From contig PBVO01000055.1 of assembly GCA_002729015.1 (NCBI GenBank), positions 25,378-42,472 of the forward strand: 17,095 bases of DNA, read 5' to 3'. Under the pieces are notes generated by a model. The model was not told the DNA's origin. It saw only the letters and a list, made by a program, of their open reading frames with translations, and made no database searches. The position numbers and the translations under genes are program-made. How positions within the stretch are numbered: position 1 is the first letter of the stretch; the number at the start of each line of letters is the position of its first letter. Origin of the DNA: Candidatus Poribacteria bacterium (GTDB lineage: Bacteria > Poribacteria > WGA-4E > UBA9662). Below are positions 1-7,151 of the stretch, one piece after another.

Positions 1-1229
1 CTATCGAAGTCTAACGGTTCTGGTTCACTAAGAATCTCCAGAGATGACATTAGCTGTGCCGACTCCAATAGTGATTCTGAAATATGTATTTGGCTTAGTT
101 TTAAAGTGCTTTCAATCCGTACAATCCTTGCATCTTCTGGTGGTCTTAACCCAATAGTATCGAGTGCCACAGTGATCGCTTCTCGGTCGGTATCAAAATG
201 GAACGGAATTCGAGACTTTTGTGGTCCCAAAGACGTGATACAATTCATGTAGGTAGCTTCCTTATCAAACTTATCAACCAAACGCTTAGTGGTGAAATCT
301 GCTAGACCGATTCCCGTCGCATTCCCCGCACTTTCTCCTGTTAAGTCGCAGACTAGAATACGTAGATAAGAAGGCTTCTCCGGTTCGGGTTCAAAATTTT
401 GCATATAACGACCGATGACATTAGTATCCATACCAGTTCCACTAATATTTTTACCCATCCAATCAACAATCAGTAAATCAAGAGTGTCAAAAGGTAATTT
501 AGCAGAGATCTCTTTAGAATGAGCCAATAGTTTTTGTTCAGTTGAAAGTATATCTGTGGCTGGAATGGCTTTTGCCAAGGCTGTTTCGCCATATGCATTT
601 TCTACTAAAGCAAACCCAAAAGGTACCTTACCAGAATCAATCAATAAAGCGGCGGAGGTTCGAATCACATGCTCAAAACCGTAACTGAAAAAGGCACGAT
701 GATACATGTTAGCCCCTCGCTGTTTGCCAACACCAATAGCAAGCATTTTCATGATCCCACTTTCAATAGAGCCATTGAAATCGGTATGAGACTTAACTCG
801 ATTAACTGGTACTACGTGGTCAGCATCCGCCGCATGCTGGTCTAAAAAAACAGGTAACCCATCAGCAGTTTCTCCCATTATTTTTGTATCCATCGTTGAT
901 TTGATTGGAACACCCATCGTTTGCTCGGAAATGCCATAATGGTGTAAAACTTCGGTTTGCCCTTCCGGTGTAGCCCCACCATGGCTCCCCATGGCCGGGA
1001 AAATAAATGGTCTGGCGCCAAGATCTTTCAGAAATTCAACTATAGCTTTGATTGTGGCTGCGATATTAGCTACCCCGCGACTGCCAGCTCCTACCGCTAC
1101 GGTATCGCCACTTTTAATTATTGATTCAACCCCAATACTTACGAGCTCTGACTGAACGGCTTCTCGAACATCGTCAAAAAAAGCCCGTGGAAAGAGTTGT
1201 TTTACGCGTACCATTTTGGGTAGAGACAT
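1..1229 (-). CDS. LarA-like (DUF2088 / lactate racemase domain) protein, C-terminus cut by window edge
   Basis: About 409 codons are visible from ATG at 1229 down to the window edge, so the protein is nearly complete (LarA proteins are about 420 residues). A good AAGGAG ribosome site lies just upstream of the ATG. LarA-family motifs are visible. Residues 80-90 contain MGSHGGATPEG, which resembles the N-terminal His segment of lactate racemase. Residues 144-172 contain RVKSHTDF, then GSIESGIMKM and GKQRG, which resemble the segment carrying the second His and the Lys of the nickel-pincer site. LarA itself interconverts D- and L-lactate with a nickel-pincer nucleotide; relatives act on other 2-hydroxyacids, so the substrate here is unknown. 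LarB, LarC and LarE, which build the cofactor, are not nearby. The gene is divergent from a sugar-isomerase-like gene, which suggests a carbohydrate or hydroxyacid catabolic role (inference). The family call is fairly firm; the specific function is open. Confidence 0.8.
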   Translation of the reverse strand, partial: MSLPKMVRVKQLFPRAFFDDVREAVQSELVSIGVESIIKSGDTVAVGAGSRGVANIAATIKAIVEFLKDLGARPFIFPAMGSHGGATPEGQTEVLHHYGISEQTMGVPIKSTMDTKIMGETADGLPVFLDQHAADADHVVPVNRVKSHTDFNGSIESGIMKMLAIGVGKQRGANMYHRAFFSYGFEHVIRTSAALLIDSGKVPFGFALVENAYGETALAKAIPATDILSTEQKLLAHSKEISAKLPFDTLDLLIVDWMGKNISGTGMDTNVIGRYMQNFEPEPEKPSYLRILVCDLTGESAGNATGIGLADFTTKRLVDKFDKEATYMNCITSLGPQKSRIPFHFDTDREAITVALDTIGLRPPEDARIVRIESTLKLSQIHISESLLESAQLMSSLEILSEPEPLDFD

Positions 1230-1274
1230 TCCTTCTCCTTTTACTCACAGTTCGTTTTTTCTGTCAATTTCGTT

Positions 1275-1303
1275 ATCTTAGCAAATCGACATAATGATTG
1301 CAA
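1275..1303 (-). promoter_or_regulatory. Putative sigma70-type promoter of the LarA-like gene
   Basis: Read on the minus strand, TTGCAA (1298-1303) and TAAGAT (1275-1280) are separated by exactly 17 bases, and TGC immediately precedes the -10 (extended -10). Transcription would begin about 40 bases upstream of the ATG at 1229. Called by eye only. Confidence 0.5.
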
Positions 1304-1323
1304 CATCCGTATAACTCTACATC

Positions 1324-1352
1324 TTGCACCTATTGGGTTGCTGTGCTACAAT
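1324..1352 (+). promoter_or_regulatory. Putative sigma70-type promoter for the isomerase-led gene group
   Basis: TTGCAC (1324-1329) and TACAAT (1347-1352) have a 17-base spacer. It lies back to back with the minus-strand promoter; the two -35 boxes are only 20 bases apart, so one bound regulator could affect both. Transcription would start about 70 bases before the ATG at 1431. Confidence 0.55.
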
Positions 1353-1420
1353 AGGGGGCCGTTTTTTTTGACACTGTAGTAGAAAGATACTAAGATTTAA
1401 CCGTCATGACAAACATGCTT

Positions 1421-1424
1421 GGAG
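1421..1424 (+). promoter_or_regulatory. Ribosome binding site that fixes the start at 1431
   Basis: GGAG sits six bases before ATG 1431. A TTG at 1419 is also in frame but would overlap this site, so ATG 1431 is the better start. Confidence 0.6.
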
Positions 1425-1430
1425 CAGTCG

Positions 1431-2201
1431 ATGAAACTGGGATTAGTTACGTACAACATGGCCAAAGATTGGGATATCCCCACTATTATCAATAACTGTA
1501 CTGAAACAGGATTTGAGGGAGTCGAACTAAGGACTACTCACGCACACAAAGTCGAGGTCAGCTTATCACAAACCGAACGGTCAGAAGTAGCCAAAATGTT
1601 TGCTGACTCGGCAGTGGAATTAGCCGGCTTGGGGTCAGCCTTTGACTACCACTCGTCTGACATTGATGTTGTGCGTCAGAATATCGAGGGTACGAAAGAA
1701 TATACAAAGTTAGCTGCTGACGTGGGTGCACCTGGTGTCAAGGTCCGTCCCAATGGTTTCCCAGACGGAGTTTCAGAAGACGCGACGATAGAACAAATTG
1801 GTCTATCGCTACGGGAATGCGGTGAGTTTGCAAGTGACTATGGCGTCGAAATTCGCCTGGAAGTGCACGGGAAAGGGACATCCGAGCTGCGCCACATTCG
1901 TAAAATGATGGAAATTGCTGACCACGACAATGTGCTCGTGTGCTGGAATTCAAACTTTGGAGAAGTAGAAAATAACTCAATTAAAAACCCGTTCAGCTTA
2001 GTTCAAAATAAGATTGGATTAGTTCACATTACTGAGTTGCATCGGACAGAATACCCTTGGCGGGAGCTCTTTTCAGAATTGAAGGCAATTGGATATAAAG
2101 GCTTCACCTTAGCCGAGATTGCCGGAAGTGATAACGATATCGACGCAGTCCGGATAATGAATTTCTATCGAGCCTTGTGGAACGAGTTAAACCGACCGTA
2201 G
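1431..2201 (+). CDS. Sugar phosphate isomerase/epimerase-like TIM-barrel protein
   Basis: A 256-residue protein of the xylose-isomerase-like TIM-barrel (AP_endonuc_2) superfamily. The opening KLGLVTYNM strand and GFEGVELR (residues 27-34) are typical first and second barrel strands. Candidate metal or substrate ligands on later strands are E144 and H146 (in RLEVHGKG), W172 (CWNSN), H199 (LVHITEL) and E229 (GFTLAEI). The segment YPWRELFSEL near 209-217 and GYKGFTL fit the usual C-terminal half. Members isomerise or epimerise sugars, keto-sugars or inositol derivatives with a divalent metal; the substrate cannot be read from sequence. There is no signal peptide, so it should be cytoplasmic. The gene is transcribed divergently from the LarA-like gene and lies 40 bases before the polyprenyl synthase, possibly in the same transcript. 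Superfamily is secure, substrate unknown. Confidence 0.8.
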   Translation: MKLGLVTYNMAKDWDIPTIINNCTETGFEGVELRTTHAHKVEVSLSQTERSEVAKMFADSAVELAGLGSAFDYHSSDIDVVRQNIEGTKEYTKLAADVGAPGVKVRPNGFPDGVSEDATIEQIGLSLRECGEFASDYGVEIRLEVHGKGTSELRHIRKMMEIADHDNVLVCWNSNFGEVENNSIKNPFSLVQNKIGLVHITELHRTEYPWRELFSELKAIGYKGFTLAEIAGSDNDIDAVRIMNFYRALWNELNRP

Positions 2202-2241
2202 GCTAGTCCGGTTACCGAAAGAGGCTGGATCAGGAGTTGTT

Positions 2242-3228
2242 ATGTCAAATCTCCCCTTTGAGCAAATCAGCCAGCCAATTACCCAAGACCTTCAAGCCAT
2301 AGAACAAATTCTGCTTGATGAAACAGCTATCCAGTATGAGTTTGTGGACCAAGCGGTGCGCCACGTTGTGGAGGGTGGAGGGAAACGGCTACGACCAATT
2401 TTACTGGTATTATCTTCTCAGTCCTGTGGATACGCTGGTACAGACGGTCACATTTTAGCAGCCTGTGTGGAACTGATTCACGTTGCGTCTCTGGTGCACG
2501 ACGACGTCTTGGATGAAGCACCAATCCGTCGTGGGCGATCTACTTTACACTCTAAGTGGGGTAACAAAGTCGCCGTTTTAGTTGGAGATTATCTACATGC
2601 TCGCGTACTAAATATGTTGGTTAGCCGAAAGTCTGATGATCCTGCCCTTGCTATACTATCGGATGCCGCTCAGGCTATGTGCGAAGGTGAAGTAATCCAT
2701 GCTTATAAAAACGGAGATTTCGAAATTTCTTCGTCTGACTACTTAGAAATTGTGGCCCTCAAAACGGGTCGTTTAATCTCAGCCTCCTGTCGAATGGGGG
2801 TTGCCATTGCGACTGAGGACGCTGACCAAATTAGGGCAATATCTGATTATGGTGAATCGATTGGCGTTGCTTTTCAAATCATAGATGACCTGCTTGATTT
2901 TACTGCTGAATCAGGTAAATTCGGAAAGCGGCCCTTCAACGATTTGAGAGAAGGTAAACTAACTTTCCCCATGATTTATGCCCGTCAACAATGTACACCA
3001 GAAGAGCGAGAGAAACTGGAAGTGATATTCAATACCGAGTTTGAAGAAGATCGAACGATGAATTGGATCAACCATCTCATCAGTCGCTACCGAGTAGAAG
3101 AATATTGTCTAAAAATTGCACAAGACCATGCGAATCGAGCTAAGTTAGCCTTGAAAGTTCTCCCACCAACACCAGCGCGCACTGCTTTGGAGCAGTTGGC
3201 CGATTACACTGTGTCCCGAGACTGGTAA
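2242..3228 (+). CDS. Polyprenyl diphosphate synthase, probably long chain (quinone side chain)
   Basis: A 328-residue, full-length trans-isoprenyl diphosphate synthase. The isopentenyl-diphosphate binding motif GGGKRLRP is at 45-52. The first aspartate-rich motif DDVLD is at 87-91, the second DDLLD at 215-219, and KTG at 174-176 matches the conserved Lys-Thr region. The enzyme adds isopentenyl diphosphate repeatedly to an allylic primer using Mg2+. Alanine at 82, five residues before the first DDxxD, leaves room for a long product. Family knowledge ties bulky aromatics there to C15-C20 products, so an octaprenyl- or solanesyl-type product is inferred. AGGAG at 2232-2236 supports the ATG at 2242. 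The next gene starts five bases after the stop, suggesting translational coupling with the precorrin-2 dehydrogenase-like gene. The likely role is the isoprenoid tail of menaquinone or ubiquinone, in keeping with the respiratory neighbourhood. Confidence 0.92.
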   Translation: MSNLPFEQISQPITQDLQAIEQILLDETAIQYEFVDQAVRHVVEGGGKRLRPILLVLSSQSCGYAGTDGHILAACVELIHVASLVHDDVLDEAPIRRGRSTLHSKWGNKVAVLVGDYLHARVLNMLVSRKSDDPALAILSDAAQAMCEGEVIHAYKNGDFEISSSDYLEIVALKTGRLISASCRMGVAIATEDADQIRAISDYGESIGVAFQIIDDLLDFTAESGKFGKRPFNDLREGKLTFPMIYARQQCTPEEREKLEVIFNTEFEEDRTMNWINHLISRYRVEEYCLKIAQDHANRAKLALKVLPPTPARTALEQLADYTVSRDW

Positions 3229-3233
3229 ACCCA

Positions 3234-4637
3234 ATGTTCTATCCGGCCCATCTAAACCTTGACCAGCAGCCTTGCCTAGTTATAGGTTCTGGCCCTTACG
3301 CAGAGAGACGTGTCATTTCTCTTTACCGTTGTGGAGCGACCGTCACTTGGGTCGGACCCGAAAGTACACCTATACTTGATATGCTAACTCAAAGCAATCA
3401 GATTAGAGGTCATAATCGGCAAGTTGTTTTGGAAGATTTGGCAGAATCATACCTGTTAGTCTTCATAGAAACTGGGAATAAATTGATGAATTCAGAATTA
3501 TTCCATAGATCTGGTCATATACCACTCATTAATGTCCATGATGTCGTAGAAGAATCGACTTTTGCATCTACTTCATTAGTTACTACCGATGAACTGACCG
3601 TCAGCGTTTCAACCGGGGGATACAGCCCAGCTCTCTGTCGCTACATTCGTCAATATATTGAACTGATAACTGGCAAGGATACAATAAATCACCCCAGAGG
3701 AGCTGATATCAACAGCCGCTTCACTTGGATGCAAGTAGGCAATGGTAAGTTTCCACTCTATCCAGTTGGGCTCATATTAGAGGGAAGAACATGTTTAATT
3801 AGCCAAAAAATTGACAAAAGACGCGACTACCAGAAACGTTTTGATTTACTGAAAAAATGTGGAGCTATAATCACTGATCAGCCAACAAAAAACACTTTTC
3901 TCGCTTTTACACATCAATCATATACGGCGTACTCTAAATTGTCCGAGGTTCTAGATCAATCCGATAGAAGTCGGTTTGTTACACCAAAACTAATCATGAA
4001 CGGAGATCTAATCATTGGGATCTCACCTGGCAGTCACATCTCAGAAAATCCCGATCGCATACAAAAAATCTATGATCATCTCCGAGAACAATTCACCAAA
4101 AATTCTTATGGAAAGCTCTTAGGACTACTCGGCTCTCTGCGTCCCACTGTCAGTAAAAACCTTCCACTAGCTGAGCAACGACAACAGTTCTATAGCTCTT
4201 TAATTCTGCGTTCTTCATGGGAAAAAAATCCGACTCAAGACAATCCTAAACTTATAAGAGACCAAATCACTTTAGACCAAGATTGTTGCCTTGCTTTTGG
4301 TAACCCAGACTGTCAAATAGACTGTCTGCTTAACGCTATCCGATTGCAACACTATGATTCAGCTCAACTCAAAAAAGAGATTAGTAATCAAGTGAGTATA
4401 AGTAACATCAAAAATCTTGACCATCACATGTTAATAAATACCAATCTTACTCACTTGAGTTGTCAACCCGACTGCTTAACTGATAACTTTGCGCTTCAGG
4501 AATCTAGTTTGACTGAATCTCAAACAAGATCTGATGCACAGCAAAAATACTGCGCATCAGATCTTGACCATCATATGTTGATCAATTCGAACTCTACAAG
4601 ACTACTGTATGATGAAGAAACATCTAGTACAATATAA
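3234..4637 (+). CDS. Precorrin-2 dehydrogenase-like protein with two tandem siroheme-synthase N-terminal domains and a Cys-rich tail
   Basis: 467 residues, more than twice the roughly 200 usual for precorrin-2 dehydrogenase/ferrochelatase (CysG N-terminal, Met8p). Copy 1 (about 1-147) has the NAD-binding VIGSGPYAERR (16-26), a conserved Asp in NVHD (D103, aligned by eye with the proposed catalytic Asp of CysG/Met8p), and VSTGGYSPAL (125-134). Copy 2 (about 172-325) begins FPLYPVGLILEGRTCLI, with the same beta-strand pattern but without a glycine-rich motif. It keeps a degenerate GISPGS (262-267) and the helical segment YGKLLGLLGSLR (292-303) that copy 1 lacks. One copy may bind NAD while the other completes the fold. 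The tail (about 330-467) matches nothing I recognise. It holds seven cysteines (351, 352, 360, 364, 410, 414, 440) and a repeated LDHHMLIN (395-402, 444-451). It lies between the polyprenyl synthase and hemA, in keeping with siroheme synthesis or coordination with heme. The domain call is firm; activity of each copy is uncertain. Confidence 0.82.
   Translation: MFYPAHLNLDQQPCLVIGSGPYAERRVISLYRCGATVTWVGPESTPILDMLTQSNQIRGHNRQVVLEDLAESYLLVFIETGNKLMNSELFHRSGHIPLINVHDVVEESTFASTSLVTTDELTVSVSTGGYSPALCRYIRQYIELITGKDTINHPRGADINSRFTWMQVGNGKFPLYPVGLILEGRTCLISQKIDKRRDYQKRFDLLKKCGAIITDQPTKNTFLAFTHQSYTAYSKLSEVLDQSDRSRFVTPKLIMNGDLIIGISPGSHISENPDRIQKIYDHLREQFTKNSYGKLLGLLGSLRPTVSKNLPLAEQRQQFYSSLILRSSWEKNPTQDNPKLIRDQITLDQDCCLAFGNPDCQIDCLLNAIRLQHYDSAQLKKEISNQVSISNIKNLDHHMLINTNLTHLSCQPDCLTDNFALQESSLTESQTRSDAQQKYCASDLDHHMLINSNSTRLLYDEETSSTI
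4414..4586 (+). repeat. Short direct repeat within the tail of the precorrin-2 dehydrogenase-like gene
   Basis: Two copies of a 26-base unit, at 4414-4439 and 4561-4586, match at 23 of 26 positions in the same reading frame and encode LDHHMLIN plus flanks. Two of the three differences are third-position and silent-type, so the peptide may be under selection or the duplication may be recent. Confidence 0.8.
4526..4565. repeat. Inverted repeat (hairpin) inside the coding region
   Basis: The arms 4526-4541 and 4550-4565 are reverse complements at 15 of 16 positions (one A/C mismatch) around an 8-base A-rich loop. The right arm runs into the second direct-repeat unit. There is no following T-run, so an intrinsic terminator is unlikely. 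It lies 72 bases before the stop codon. Confidence 0.8.
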
Positions 4638-4698
4638 TCGTGAATAAACTTAAAATCCATTTAAAAAATTTTCTTTTGTTTGATTGTAAAAAACTATC

Positions 4699-4722
4699 TT
4701 CGGCTCGTTAGGACGTGCCGAA
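4699..4722. other. Hairpin in the leader upstream of hemA
   Basis: TTCGGC (4699-4704) pairs with GCCGAA (4717-4722). Inside, after a T-T mismatch, CGT pairs with ACG around a 4-base loop. On the plus strand no T-run follows. On the minus strand the stem is followed shortly by a T-rich run, but no minus gene ends there. It could be an mRNA leader structure for hemA or a protein-binding palindrome. The rest of the 160-base gap is AT-rich, and I see no convincing promoter in it. Confidence 0.45.
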
Positions 4723-4797
4723 AATCGAATCGAAATAGGCCAGAACAACATCTGAACCGTGCATAACACAATACAAGAAAGATTGACGTAAATCCCT

Positions 4798-6201
4798 ATG
4801 AATAAAATTGCTGTTATTGGTAGTAATCACTTGGTAGCACCGCTGTCTTTTCGGGAACAACTAGCATTCCGGGAGCAGCTAACCCAAGCCAATCAAATTA
4901 CAATTGATAAAAATGTACCTATATCCTCTGGAATTGGTAAGGCTATTGAAGCAGACTTGAAAAGGCTTGGTATCAAGGGAAAAACTTATGATCAACTTCA
5001 ATCCATGACATCAAAGTACCAAATACACGGTACTGTAACTTTATCTACTTGTAACAGAGTTGAAATTTATGCTTCTTTACCTTCTGACCAGTCGGCTGGT
5101 CAACTGTCAGATTTTTTGGAAGATGTATTTCAACTAAATCAATCCGATATTAACAAATATACTTATCTATACGAAGGTCTGCCTGCAATCCTACACTTAT
5201 TTAGGGTGAGTGCAAGCTTGGATTCGATGATTTTAGGTGAGCCGCAGATACTAGGACAAATCAAATCTGCCTATGAAAAATCCCTGACAAGCAATACTAC
5301 TGACCTATTACTAAATCGTTTGTTTGCCAAAGCTATCAGCTTTGGCAAACAAGTTCGTACTGAGACAAACGTAGCTTCTGGAGTTTTATCTATCAGTTAT
5401 GCAGCAGTCGAGTTAGCGAAACAAAAATTAGGTAGTTTGGCCAATAAAACAGTTGTAATCATAGGTGCAGGAAAAATGAGCGAATTAACGGTGAAGCACT
5501 TGGTAGAAAATGGTGTATCCCGTGTGATTGTGGTCAATCGAAGTTGTGAGAGAGCTGAACGAGTAGCCGAAATGTTCAATGGAACGGCCATGGTTTATCA
5601 GCCTGATCTCAAATTTTTAACGCAGGCCGATATCGTGATTAGTTCAACTACAGCGCCTCACTACGTTGTACAACCTTGTGCGCTAGAACGAGTTATGGAA
5701 AGGCGACAAAATCAACCTATGCTTTTGATTGATATCGCAGTCCCTCGTGATATTGACCCAGAAAGTGAGAAAATAGAACAAGTACACCTGTACAATATTG
5801 ACGCCCTACAAGAAGTGGTTACTACTAATCGAGAAGATCGGCAGAAAGAAGCTAAATTAGCTGAGAATATTGCATCCGAAGAAGCCGTCAAATTCCACAA
5901 ATATTTAAAGACACTGGGTGTAACACCAACCATTAAGTTGCTTAATCAAAAATTTCAGCAAATTGCTGATCAGGAACTCGAACGAAGCATCAAGAAAGCA
6001 TTACTGGATACTGAACAGGAAGCGGTTGTAACAACAATGCTCAAATCATTGATTAAAAAGCTGCTAGATTCACCAACTAGACATCTTCGCCAAACAGCTA
6101 TGTCCAATGATTCTATACAGCAAGTTGATCTTTTACGCGAGCTTTTTCGATTGGATGATAACCCCGATTCAAACTTAAATACGACCATTAGAGAAGAATG
6201 A
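4798..6201 (+). CDS. hemA: Glutamyl-tRNA reductase
   Basis: This is the first enzyme of the C5 tetrapyrrole pathway, reducing glutamyl-tRNA(Glu) to glutamate-1-semialdehyde with NADPH. The 467-residue protein has the N-terminal GSNHLVAPLSFRE signature (8-20), STCNR (83-87) with nucleophilic C85, LDSMILGEPQILGQIK (141-156), the Rossmann GAGKM (223-227) and a C-terminal helical dimerisation region. The catalytic Cys is normally near residue 50. Here about 35 extra residues lie between the first signature and STCNR (roughly 29-75), including a tandem FREQLA/FREQLT. The inserted stretch reads as a helical extension of the catalytic domain. No strong ribosome site precedes ATG 4798, but the first residues match the family start. 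hemC follows 11 bases after the stop, so the two are almost certainly cotranscribed. HemL, the partner that turns the semialdehyde into aminolevulinate, is not in the window. Identity is very secure. Confidence 0.96.
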   Translation: MNKIAVIGSNHLVAPLSFREQLAFREQLTQANQITIDKNVPISSGIGKAIEADLKRLGIKGKTYDQLQSMTSKYQIHGTVTLSTCNRVEIYASLPSDQSAGQLSDFLEDVFQLNQSDINKYTYLYEGLPAILHLFRVSASLDSMILGEPQILGQIKSAYEKSLTSNTTDLLLNRLFAKAISFGKQVRTETNVASGVLSISYAAVELAKQKLGSLANKTVVIIGAGKMSELTVKHLVENGVSRVIVVNRSCERAERVAEMFNGTAMVYQPDLKFLTQADIVISSTTAPHYVVQPCALERVMERRQNQPMLLIDIAVPRDIDPESEKIEQVHLYNIDALQEVVTTNREDRQKEAKLAENIASEEAVKFHKYLKTLGVTPTIKLLNQKFQQIADQELERSIKKALLDTEQEAVVTTMLKSLIKKLLDSPTRHLRQTAMSNDSIQQVDLLRELFRLDDNPDSNLNTTIREE

Positions 6202-6212
6202 AATAATTTCTC

Positions 6213-7151
6213 ATGATTGTAATTGGGACTCGAGGAAGTCAGTTGGCACTGTGGCAAGCCGAATACGTTCGTACTTGCCTTCAGCACCATCATTTGGATT
6301 TAGATTTCCAGATTAAAGTTATTAAAACAACTGGTGACAAACTTCAAAAAAATAGAGTGGATGACGGAGTTAGTAAGGGCGCCTTTACTAAAGAAATCGA
6401 CCAAGCACAACTTGATGGAACGGTAGATCTAGCTGTTCACAGCCTAAAAGATCTCCCAGTAGACTTGCCGATGGGCATTTCCTTAGGTGCTATTCCTACT
6501 CGAAATGATCCTAGAGATATGCTGGTTAGTAAGATTGGTACTCGCCTGTCTCATCTACCACCTAATGCAAAAGTTGGGACACATAGCCTTCGCCGTCAAA
6601 CCCAACTAAGACACCAGCGGCCAGATTTGGAAATTGTTGGCATTCGCGGTAATATTGACACTCGAGTTCAGAAACTGCGTGATACCGATTTAACTGCTAT
6701 TATCTTGGCCACAGCAGGGCTCAACCGGTTGTACAGTTCATCTCATAACCAACAACCACCCAGTTTGCCTGATTTGCAGTTAAATCCTATTCCCACGGAA
6801 CTAATGGTACCCGCAGCCGGGCAAGGTGCACTAGCAGTTACAGTTCGGACAGATGATAGAGATATGGTTGATTTGATAAAAAATATTAATCACACACAAA
6901 GCCAAGTAGAAATTACAGCTGAACGGTCTGCACTGCATACACTAATAGAGGTCAGTGGTCTCGAGGCTGGTTGCCAAATTCCGGTTGGAATCTATGCCCA
7001 GCACTTTGACGATAGGTTGAAAATAAAAGGAATACTATTTTCTGATCAAGGCATAAAACGGACTGAAATAGAAGGATCAATTAGAAAACCAACAGACCTT
7101 GGCCAAAAAATCGGTCTCCAACTTTCAGGCATTAGTTCAGCAGATGATTGA
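6213..7151 (+). CDS. hemC: Porphobilinogen deaminase (hydroxymethylbilane synthase)
   Basis: This cytoplasmic enzyme polymerises four porphobilinogen units into hydroxymethylbilane. The 312-residue protein is of normal length. It opens IGTRGSQLALWQ, has AVHSLKDLP with catalytic D80, the substrate-binding arginine stretch HSLRRQTQLR (124-133), VGIRGNIDTR (142-151), PAAGQGAL (200-207) and AGCQIPVG (252-259), whose C254 carries the dipyrromethane cofactor. All key residues seen are intact. The gene sits 11 bases after hemA and overlaps the methyltransferase/synthase gene by 8 bases (ATGATTGA), so translation is probably coupled. No clear ribosome site precedes it, which fits coupling to hemA. 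The preceding enzyme, HemB (porphobilinogen synthase), is not in this cluster. Confidence 0.96.
   Translation: MIVIGTRGSQLALWQAEYVRTCLQHHHLDLDFQIKVIKTTGDKLQKNRVDDGVSKGAFTKEIDQAQLDGTVDLAVHSLKDLPVDLPMGISLGAIPTRNDPRDMLVSKIGTRLSHLPPNAKVGTHSLRRQTQLRHQRPDLEIVGIRGNIDTRVQKLRDTDLTAIILATAGLNRLYSSSHNQQPPSLPDLQLNPIPTELMVPAAGQGALAVTVRTDDRDMVDLIKNINHTQSQVEITAERSALHTLIEVSGLEAGCQIPVGIYAQHFDDRLKIKGILFSDQGIKRTEIEGSIRKPTDLGQKIGLQLSGISSADD

Noticed and set aside
1419..1430. TTG start for the TIM-barrel protein
   Set aside because: It overlaps the GGAG ribosome site; ATG 1431 has ideal spacing and gives the usual family N-terminus.
1738..2524. Minus-strand open frames opposite the isomerase and polyprenyl synthase genes
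   Set aside because: They lie antisense to clearly conserved genes and show no family motif.
4526..4565. Intrinsic terminator inside the precorrin-2 dehydrogenase-like gene
   Set aside because: The stem is strong, but no T-run follows on either strand and the reading frame continues through it for 24 more codons.
7099..7143. TTG start for the cobA-hemD fusion inside hemC
   Set aside because: The extra 15 residues have no family match; ATG 7144 gives a typical 8-base overlap with hemC.
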